Part shown: piece after piece, positions 1 to 5,587 of the stretch
Layout: every line of letters begins with the position of its first letter
Numbering within the stretch: position 1 is the stretch's first letter
Assembly: GCA_018818905.1 (NCBI GenBank)
Contig: JAHIRA010000017.1
Location: 1 to 6,569 of the forward strand
From: Patescibacteria group bacterium
GTDB taxonomy: Bacteria > Patescibacteriota > JABMPQ01 > JAHIRA01
Direction of reading: 5' to 3'
DNA length: 6,569 nucleotides
Program-made: the position numbers and the translations under genes
The notes under the pieces: model-generated
Databases searched by the model: none
What the model was told of the DNA's origin: nothing
The model's input: only the letters and a program-made list of their open reading frames with translations

Positions 1-591
1 CTCAAGCTAGCCATAGAAAAAGCCAAGGCAGCCAATATGCCGTCGCAAAACATCAGAAAAGCTATTCAAAAAGGAGTGGGTAACAAAGAGGCTGATAATT
101 TGGTCGAAGTGGTTTACGAGGTGCATGGACCAGAAGGAGTGACTTTGATCATCGAGGGCGTTACTGACAATAAAAATCGAACCTTGTCAGAGGTTAAGGG
201 CGTAGTCCAAAAGCACGGGTTTCGTCTAGGAGAAGAAGGAAGTGCCTCTTGGATGTTTAAAAAGCTAGGAATATTAAGAGTTTTGCTGGAAAGGGTCAAA
301 AAGACTTTGCTAAGTCCTGATGAGATAGAACTTAAGGCTATTGATCTAGGGGTTCAAGATATTAAACAAAGCCAACGAGAGTTGTTGCTGCTGGTTCACC
401 CAAGAGAGTTGATGAGGGTAAAGAGCGCACTAGAAGAAAACAACATTCCAATCAACAGCGCTAGAATTGAGTTCGTGGCCAGCAATCCGCTTGTTATTGA
501 GCCTGGATTGCAAGAAAAAGTTTCAAACCTATACGAAGAATTGCTTGACAATGAAGATGTGATTGCTGCTTATTCAAATTTAGTTAGTTAA
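1..591 (+). CDS. yebC: YebC/PmpR/TACO1-family regulator (5'-truncated by window)
   Basis: The reading frame is open from the first base (L-K-L-A-I-E-K-A-K-A-A-N-M-P) to the TAA at 589-591, giving 196 residues. Family members are about 240-250 residues, so roughly the first 45-50 lie outside the window. The in-frame ATG at 37 is the Met of the conserved NMPxxNI motif and not the start. Recognisable family features follow in order: NMPSQNIRKAIQKG, then YEVHGPEGVTLIIEG, TDNKNRTLSEVK, and GEEGSASWMF, then the more variable C-terminal domain. YebC proteins are cytoplasmic. They were first described as DNA-binding regulators (PmpR), and more recently, with mitochondrial TACO1, as translation factors that help ribosomes through difficult stretches such as proline runs. 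ruvC follows after only 2 bases; yebC next to ruv genes is a common bacterial arrangement. The identification is firm; the molecular role in this organism is inferred from the family. Confidence 0.95.
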   Translation, partial: LKLAIEKAKAANMPSQNIRKAIQKGVGNKEADNLVEVVYEVHGPEGVTLIIEGVTDNKNRTLSEVKGVVQKHGFRLGEEGSASWMFKKLGILRVLLERVKKTLLSPDEIELKAIDLGVQDIKQSQRELLLLVHPRELMRVKSALEENNIPINSARIEFVASNPLVIEPGLQEKVSNLYEELLDNEDVIAAYSNLVS

Positions 592-593
592 TT

Positions 594-1067
594 ATGATTG
601 TTCTTGGCATAGACCCTGGGACAGCAACGACGGGGTATGGGCTTCTAAAGAAACAAGAAGATCGGCTCGATATTCTTGATTATGGTTGTATAGAAACATC
701 TCCTCAAGAAAAATTCTCAGACAGATTGTGTTGTATTTATCAAGACCTAACATGTCTTTTAAAGAAATTTAAGCCTGATGAGGTTGCTGTTGAAGAGCTT
801 TTTTTTGCCAAAAATGTTGCCACGGCACTAAAGGTCTCTGAGGCTCGCGGCGTAGTTGTTCTGACTTGTCGGTTGCTAGATATACCAGTTTTTGAATACA
901 AGCCTCTTCAAGTTAAGCAGGCCGTAACGTCGTATGGCGGAGCTCCGAAAAAACAAGTACAAGAAATGGTCAAGTTGATTCTCAAAATGGAAGAAATTCC
1001 TACCCCCGATGACGCAGCCGATGCTTTAGCGCTAGCTATTTGTCACCAACAGTTTCAAGAAAAATAA
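594..1067 (+). CDS. ruvC: Crossover junction endodeoxyribonuclease RuvC
   Basis: RuvC is the dimeric, Mg-dependent nuclease that cuts Holliday junctions symmetrically after branch migration by RuvAB, finishing recombinational repair in the cytoplasm. The 157-residue product is close to the family size (E. coli 173), with a slightly short C-terminus. The RNase H-fold acidic tetrad is intact: D7 in GIDPGTATTGYG, E67 in AVEELFFAKN, and D140 and D143 in PDDAADALALAICH. The basic segment around residues 103-122 (KPLQVKQAVTSYGGAPKKQV) matches the conserved DNA-contact region. The ATG at 594 gives an N-terminus that starts immediately with the first beta strand (MIVLGIDPG), as expected. It lies 2 bases after the yebC stop, with no clear Shine-Dalgarno sequence, so translation is probably coupled. 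ruvA and ruvB are not in the window. It is a stand-alone resolvase with nothing to suggest a Cas-type RuvC domain. Confidence 0.97.
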   Translation: MIVLGIDPGTATTGYGLLKKQEDRLDILDYGCIETSPQEKFSDRLCCIYQDLTCLLKKFKPDEVAVEELFFAKNVATALKVSEARGVVVLTCRLLDIPVFEYKPLQVKQAVTSYGGAPKKQVQEMVKLILKMEEIPTPDDAADALALAICHQQFQEK

Positions 1068-1071
1068 TTAT

Positions 1072-2706
1072 ATGTTATTCAAATCTTTCAAAAAAACCTT
1101 TTTTATTCTTCTGCTAGGCTTTTTTGTTTTTGCGCCATTTCTCAGCTTGGCTGCAGAAGGACAGCTACTTAGCCAAGAGATAAAATTAGAAGAAAGTGAA
1201 GAAAAAGACAGACAAGTTGAAGAAATAGAAAGCGAGGTTAGTGAAAACAAAGAAGTAGAACAAAAGATTCTTAAGGCGGTTGTGGGTGAAGACAAGAGCG
1301 TGGCTGTGTCAAGAAAAGTTGTTTTTGATGCATCAAAGTCTGTTAATCCAGACGAGAATCAAGAGATGCAGTATCGGTGGGATCTTGGAGACGGTCATTT
1401 CAAAGAAGGGGTTGATGTTATTCATACCTATGATAAGCCTGGTTTTTATCGGGTTGCTTTAACGGTTAACAATGGTCGTGGACAGGACACGGCGGAGCTT
1501 ATTGTTTCCGTTTACGAGGATCTGATTTTACTCCTAGCTGATGATGGGGCTGATCGTGACAAAATAGCCTCTCTTAAGCGCTATGCAGCTCGTCAAGGAA
1601 TATTGTTAGTGACTATTGAGGATCGATCGGGGGGTGCTGATTTCATTGTTGAAGATAATCTGGTTAAGTCTTTGTTTGAATCCTCTCAAGATCTCAAAAA
1701 AGCCAATATAGTTATCGTTTGGACATCATCTCCCAGCCTGGGATTAAATGTTCTTTCAGAATTTGGCAAGGAGGCTGAAAATCTAAACGACCTGGATTTT
1801 TCCCATAAAGGGGCGGTGATTATTACAGAAAAAAATCTTGAACCTATTGGGAGAATTGCCCAATCTACTTTTGACGTTTTGGGGCCCGAATATATCCTGT
1901 TAACCAAAACGGCTGGTCTTGAGGCAGTTATTGATGCTCGGCAGTCAGACAGGGTTGTTGAAGAGGTTCAACAATCGGGCGTTGAAAACCTTCAAATTGG
2001 CATTCATTCTGAGCGGGCGGTTAAAAAGCTGGGAGTGACAAATTTTCTTTCTTATACGGTCAATTACCTAGTAAATAGCGGGGTGGCGCCTGAAACAATT
2101 TCTCTAATCTTGCTTCTGCCTATTGTGGCGACTCTAATAGCGGTTGCTAGGCAATTCTTGGGAGTTAAAACTTTTGGGATCTATATTCCGTCACTTCTGT
2201 CTTTGACTTTGGTGGTGACGGGTATTAAATACGGTCTTTTTATCTTCTTAGTTCTTCTAATGGCGGCGACGCTTATTAGGTTACTTCTTAAGAAAATAAA
2301 AATCCTATACTTGCCTCGAATGGCCCTGGTGCTAACTTCTCTGGCTTTTGTTTTATTGGCCCTGTTTGTGGCCGGATCTTTAACCAAGAGGACGGGTATT
2401 ATTGCTTTATCTTTTTTTCCTATTCTAGTACTAATTATTCTAGTTGAGAAGTTTGTCGAGGTTCAGATTGAAAAAGGTTTTGCGAGCGCTCTTAAATTAA
2501 CCATCGAAACTCTTCTTGTTTCTGTAGCCTGTTATTACATAATTAGCTGGGAGTCACTCAAAACCTTTATTTTGGCTTACCCTGAGGTTATTCTTTTAAC
2601 TCTAGTGGTCAATATTTTGGCTGGTAAATGGGTTGGATTAAGGGCATCTGAATACTTGCGTTTTAGAAGTTTGAGTAGTTTTCTAGATAGAAAAAAAGAA
2701 TCATGA
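1072..2706 (+). CDS. PKD-domain membrane protein with 7TM (7TM_transglut/UUP1-type) C-terminal domain
   Basis: The product has 544 residues. Residues 1-28 form a signal peptide (basic LFKSFKKT, hydrophobic FFILLLGFFVF, then SLAA), which supports the ATG at 1072. Residues 31-66 are a Glu/Lys-rich, probably helical linker. Residues about 70-147 are a PKD domain (FDASKSVNPD, YRWDLGDG at 101-108, HTYDKPGFYRVALTV). Residues about 148-285 are an alternating beta/alpha region I cannot assign. From about 340 there are seven hydrophobic helices (near 343-359, 369-385, 387-405, 417-436, 442-458, 472-491, 497-517). The landmarks LLPIVATLIAVARQFLGVKT, GIYIPSLL and GLRASEYLRFRSL match, from memory, the 7TM domain usually fused to an inactive transglutaminase. 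Basic residues in the first and third loops and the tail (R360/K366, K407-R416, K519-R532) indicate N-outside, C-inside. No transglutaminase domain is evident; PKD and the unassigned region take its place. It begins 4 bases after ruvC and overlaps the next gene by ATGA. The function is unknown; it may be an envelope-side sensor or anchor for the ligase-peptidase genes downstream. Confidence 0.85.
   Translation: MLFKSFKKTFFILLLGFFVFAPFLSLAAEGQLLSQEIKLEESEEKDRQVEEIESEVSENKEVEQKILKAVVGEDKSVAVSRKVVFDASKSVNPDENQEMQYRWDLGDGHFKEGVDVIHTYDKPGFYRVALTVNNGRGQDTAELIVSVYEDLILLLADDGADRDKIASLKRYAARQGILLVTIEDRSGGADFIVEDNLVKSLFESSQDLKKANIVIVWTSSPSLGLNVLSEFGKEAENLNDLDFSHKGAVIITEKNLEPIGRIAQSTFDVLGPEYILLTKTAGLEAVIDARQSDRVVEEVQQSGVENLQIGIHSERAVKKLGVTNFLSYTVNYLVNSGVAPETISLILLLPIVATLIAVARQFLGVKTFGIYIPSLLSLTLVVTGIKYGLFIFLVLLMAATLIRLLLKKIKILYLPRMALVLTSLAFVLLALFVAGSLTKRTGIIALSFFPILVLIILVEKFVEVQIEKGFASALKLTIETLLVSVACYYIISWESLKTFILAYPEVILLTLVVNILAGKWVGLRASEYLRFRSLSSFLDRKKES
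2703..2706 (+). promoter_or_regulatory. ATGA stop-start overlap (translational coupling site)
   Basis: The TGA that ends the 7TM membrane-protein gene shares bases with the ATG of the RimK-RimB fusion gene. Upstream there is only a purine-rich run (gatagaaaaaaagaa) and no clear GGAGG, so re-initiation by the terminating ribosome is the likely way the second gene is translated. This ties production of the ligase-peptidase to that of the membrane protein. Confidence 0.7.
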
Positions 2707-4166
2707 GCTACAAAGGAATTCTAGGAATGAATTCTAGAAATCTCAATTATATTCGTCCCTATAATCCCAAAAAAAGAGTTCAGCTGGTTGATAACAAGCT
2801 AGAAACCAAGAACTTGCTTAAAAAACATGATTTACCAACCCCGTCTTATTATGGGGTTATTAAGAATATTCGTGAATTTGAGACTTTTGACTTCAACAAG
2901 CTACCGCGAAATTTTGTTATTAAGCCGAATCGAGGCTTTGGTGGTGGTGGAATTTTGGTCTTAAAAAGCAAAGACAAAAAAGAAGTTTTTAAGAAAAAAG
3001 AGCTGAAAGAAAAAGAATGGGTTGATAATGGTGGCGAAATTTTTTCCTTTAAAGATTTTAGGGCTCATATTCTTGACATTCTTGACGGTAAGTTTTCCCT
3101 TTCGAGCTTGCCTGATACCGCCCTAATTGAAAGAAAAATTATTCCAGACAAGGAGTTTCTGAAAATATGCAATGTTGGCGTACCTGATATTCGAGTTATT
3201 GTTTTTAACAAAGTTCCTGTTATGGCCATGCTCCGTCTGCCAACGATCAGATCCAGAGGACGGGCCAATCTTGCGGCTGGCGCGGTTGGTTTGGGAATTG
3301 ATATAGGTAACGGAACAACCTCCTCAGCTGTTCTCAAAATGCCGCGCAGACAAATTGTAGAAACTCATCCTGACACCAATAAAGAACTAATTAGTCTTCA
3401 GGTGCCAGGCTGGCAAAGGATTCTAGAAATTGCCGTCGAGGCCCAAAATATTACCAAGCTTGGGTTTTTGGGAGTTGATATTGTAATCGATCGTAAATTT
3501 GGTCCCCAAATTCTAGAACTCAACGCCAGACCAGGTCTTGAAATCCAACTGGCCAATCTTGAGGGATTAGCCTATAGGCTCGAAAGAGTCAAGGGACTCA
3601 AGATCGCCTCTCTTAGCAAAGGAATTCGAGTTGGAGAAGAATTGTTTGGCGGAGACATTGAAAGAAGAGTTGAAGATGTTTCCGGCAAAGAAGTGGTTGG
3701 ACTTTCTGAGGAGATAGAAATACTGGACAGAAAAGGTGATCGCAAAACAAAAGTTCTAGCCAAAATTGACACAGGAGCTGATTCCACTTCGATTAGTAAA
3801 GAGTTAGCCAGAAAGCTTGGCTTCAAAAATGTGTTAAAGTTAATCGACGAGTATGCTCTAGATGAAGAATTAGACAAAAAACTTACTTCTAAAGAAGAAC
3901 TAAGAATAAAAAAAGAAGTTATGGTCAAAGAGCCCGATATTGAAGAGCTGCATGTGGTTAAAAGTAGCCATGGATTAACTCTAAGACCTTATGTTTATAT
4001 AGTCTATTATTTGTCTGGAGAGAAGAAAAAAAGCTTGGTTAATATTACCAATAGAAAAGAAATGAAATATTCAATGATAATTGGCAAGAAAGACCTTAAG
4101 AACTTTCTGGTTGACCCGTCCAAAAAATCAGTTCAACCTAAACCCAAAAAGAATGGAACTAAATAG
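2703..4166 (+). CDS. RimK-related ATP-grasp ligase fused to RimB-like retropepsin-fold peptidase
   Basis: The product has 487 residues and two domains. Residues 1 to about 300 match the alpha-L-glutamate ligase-like (RimK-related) ATP-grasp family: GILGMNSRNLNYI near the start, VDNKLETKNLL, the nucleotide-binding loop FVIKPNRGFGGGGI (71-84), ERK (143-145), VPDIRVIVFNKVPVMAMLRL (160-179), GFLGVDIVID, and the metal/ATP-site segment ILELNARPGLEIQLAN (270-285; E272, N274). Such enzymes use ATP to join a carboxylate to an amine through an acylphosphate. Residues about 335-472 resemble RimB-type (Zn_protease family) peptidases: KIDTGADSTSIS with the retropepsin-type DTGAD at 356-360, LRPYVYI (426-432), and the closing NRKEMKYSMIIGKKDL followed by FLVDPSKK. 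Between DTGAD and LRPY lies a charged, helix-like stretch (about 374-412) that looks like an insertion. The ATG at 2703 is chosen because the family's KGILGMN segment precedes the next Met (M9). It overlaps the upstream stop as ATGA. The protein is cytoplasmic, with no signal peptide or membrane helix. RimK adds glutamates to ribosomal protein S6; this relative's substrate is unknown. Confidence 0.9.
   Translation: MSYKGILGMNSRNLNYIRPYNPKKRVQLVDNKLETKNLLKKHDLPTPSYYGVIKNIREFETFDFNKLPRNFVIKPNRGFGGGGILVLKSKDKKEVFKKKELKEKEWVDNGGEIFSFKDFRAHILDILDGKFSLSSLPDTALIERKIIPDKEFLKICNVGVPDIRVIVFNKVPVMAMLRLPTIRSRGRANLAAGAVGLGIDIGNGTTSSAVLKMPRRQIVETHPDTNKELISLQVPGWQRILEIAVEAQNITKLGFLGVDIVIDRKFGPQILELNARPGLEIQLANLEGLAYRLERVKGLKIASLSKGIRVGEELFGGDIERRVEDVSGKEVVGLSEEIEILDRKGDRKTKVLAKIDTGADSTSISKELARKLGFKNVLKLIDEYALDEELDKKLTSKEELRIKKEVMVKEPDIEELHVVKSSHGLTLRPYVYIVYYLSGEKKKSLVNITNRKEMKYSMIIGKKDLKNFLVDPSKKSVQPKPKKNGTK
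4153..4166 (+). promoter_or_regulatory. 14-base gene overlap deciding the start of the second ATP-grasp gene
   Basis: The ATG at 4153 lies inside the last codons of the RimK-RimB fusion gene, which stops with TAG at 4164-4166. The bases just before it (acccaaaaaga) are purine-rich but not a good Shine-Dalgarno sequence, so coupling by re-initiation is likely. The alternative TTG at 4081 would need an 86-base overlap and is less plausible. Confidence 0.55.
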
Positions 4167-5583
4167 TCCGAAGATAGCCAAGAAGTATTTTCAAAGCGAG
4201 GTTAAAGAAAAAATTATTGGGATTGGTGTGACAGCCTTTAACCGGGTTGGTCTCGAAAATATTATTTCGCAGTATGAAATCTTCTCTCTCAAAAAAACTT
4301 ACGATGACCCGGCTATCAGAGAGAAGATCAAGCTCAATATCTTGGAGGAGTTAAAAGAGGTTGACTATCAAAAGAGCAAAAAGAACTCCACGACGATCAT
4401 AGAGAATCCGGTCTTTAAAAAGTATTTAGCGACTCAAGATCAGTCCGCGGCACTTCTTTTTTACAAAATTTCAGGCAAAATAGAAAAAATATGTCGTGAA
4501 AACAATTGGCTCATGGTTGCCAACTCTGTTCTTTATGGTAAGAAGAGCTTTGAGGACAAGGTTTTTTTTCGAGGTGTTCTGAAAGAAGCTGATTTGGAGG
4601 CTATTCCTGGGGGCGTTAGAAATCTTTCCGGTCTTAACTATGACGACATCAAAAAAGATCTTGGAGAGCGTTTTGTGGTTCAGTTGCCTCATTTGGGCGG
4701 AGGCAAAGGCACCTTCTTTATAAATTCAAAAAAAGACCTCGAGAATTTTTATCAGAAAAACGTTGTTAAAGAATGTCCTTATTCTAAAGTAGTAGTTACT
4801 AAGTATATTAGCGGTCCTTCCCCAAGTATTGTGGGCTGTGTTACTAGAGCGGGTATTATGCATGCTGGACTTCAGTACCAGGTTTTAAGCATTCCTACGC
4901 TTTATGATAGCAGCGTTGGTTCAGGGCTTTTTTGTGGTCATGATTGGTCAGACCTTCGTTTTTCCAAAAAAGCTCAAAAACAAGCCGAGAGAATGGTCCA
5001 AAAGTTGGGTCGGCATCTTCAGAAAAACAAATACAAAGGTATTTTTGGCATTGACCTTATTCACGATGAAGAAACAGACACTCTTTATCCCGTTGAAGTT
5101 AATCCGCGCTTGACTGGGGCTTATCCTGTTCTCAATATGATTCAGGAGAGCAGAGGACAGGTGCCGCTACAGAGTTTTCATATTCTTGAGTTTCTAGGAA
5201 AAGACTACAACGTTGATATAGACAAATATAATCAACAATCATTTGAGAAATCAAGTGGAGCTCATCTTGTTTTTCACAATCTTGATCTCCAAGAAAAAAT
5301 GATTACCAAAGATTTTTCTGGGGGGCTTCATAGTCAGAAAGGTCTTTCCAGTCTTGCTTCTGAGGCATATTCTTTAAAAAGTGTTGAAAATTCTGACGAT
5401 TTCGTTATTGTTGACAATATTTTATTATCAGGAGGAATTTTGAAAGGACATCAAAGAATGTTTCGGACGCTTCACGGTAAAGCCGTCCTTTCTGATGACA
5501 AAAAGAGTCTCAAGCCCGAGATACTGGAATTAACCAATGCTCTGTATCAAAAAGCTTCGCAGGCTCTTAAGCCAAGAAATTAG
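4153..5583 (+). CDS. Divergent ATP-grasp ligase, substrate unknown
   Basis: The product has 476 residues. The frame can be extended upstream to a TTG at 4081, but that adds 24 basic residues lying wholly over the previous gene's Lys-rich tail. The ATG at 4153 (14-base overlap with the upstream gene) is the more likely start, giving MELNSPKIAKKYFQ. Residues 1 to about 170 form a pre-ATP-grasp region with no recognised family motif. The ATP-grasp core is visible: a glycine-rich nucleotide loop VVQLPHLGGGKGTFFI (175-190), VVVTKYISGPSPSIVG (213-228), then FGIDLI (298-303) and the C-terminal metal/ATP-site motif LYPVEVNPRLTGAYP (311-325; E315, N317, R319). Residues about 330-476 form a C-terminal extension with SGAHLVFHNLD and GGILKGHQRMFRTLHGKAVL. 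The layout is that of a carboxylate-amine/thiol ligase and clearly differs from the RimK-like gene upstream. The protein is cytoplasmic. Its place between another ligase and a zinc peptidase suggests it makes an amide or peptide bond in the same pathway. The exact subfamily is not recognised. Confidence 0.8.
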   Translation: MELNSPKIAKKYFQSEVKEKIIGIGVTAFNRVGLENIISQYEIFSLKKTYDDPAIREKIKLNILEELKEVDYQKSKKNSTTIIENPVFKKYLATQDQSAALLFYKISGKIEKICRENNWLMVANSVLYGKKSFEDKVFFRGVLKEADLEAIPGGVRNLSGLNYDDIKKDLGERFVVQLPHLGGGKGTFFINSKKDLENFYQKNVVKECPYSKVVVTKYISGPSPSIVGCVTRAGIMHAGLQYQVLSIPTLYDSSVGSGLFCGHDWSDLRFSKKAQKQAERMVQKLGRHLQKNKYKGIFGIDLIHDEETDTLYPVEVNPRLTGAYPVLNMIQESRGQVPLQSFHILEFLGKDYNVDIDKYNQQSFEKSSGAHLVFHNLDLQEKMITKDFSGGLHSQKGLSSLASEAYSLKSVENSDDFVIVDNILLSGGILKGHQRMFRTLHGKAVLSDDKKSLKPEILELTNALYQKASQALKPRN

Positions 5584-5587
5584 ATTT

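Noticed and set aside
794..807. T8 homopolymer in ruvC (and a similar one near 4561-4568) as a possible frameshift or slippage site
   Set aside because: The frame on both sides encodes conserved residues (E67-E68-L-F-F), so there is no sign that slippage is needed or has occurred.
594..1067. RuvC fold as part of a Cas12- or TnpB-like nuclease
   Set aside because: The product is a 157-residue stand-alone protein with continuous D7/E67/D140/D143 spacing typical of the resolvase, with no CRISPR repeats or zinc-ribbon segments nearby.
1068..1295. Antisense 75-codon open frame over the start of the membrane-protein gene
   Set aside because: It is Ser-rich only because it is opposite the Glu/Lys-rich linker; no start context or homology-like motif.
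2704..2706. TGA as a sense codon (recoded as Gly, as in some CPR lineages)
   Set aside because: Conserved glycines are all GGN, no in-frame TGA interrupts any gene, and this TGA falls exactly at an ATGA junction between two unrelated proteins, so it is a stop.
2716..2737. Direct repeat gaattctag at 2716-2724 and 2729-2737
   Set aside because: Only 9 bases, and it sits inside the conserved ILGMNSRN coding segment; most simply chance.
3572..3928. Antisense 118-codon open frame opposite the RimK-RimB fusion gene
   Set aside because: It is Ser/Leu-rich, with no recognisable motif, and lies entirely opposite a well-supported gene with conserved domains; a compositional shadow.
4081..4152. Upstream TTG start giving the second ATP-grasp 24 extra N-terminal residues
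   Set aside because: The extension lies over the Lys-rich end of the preceding gene, uses a weak start codon and adds a basic segment with no conserved look; the ATG at 4153 is preferred.
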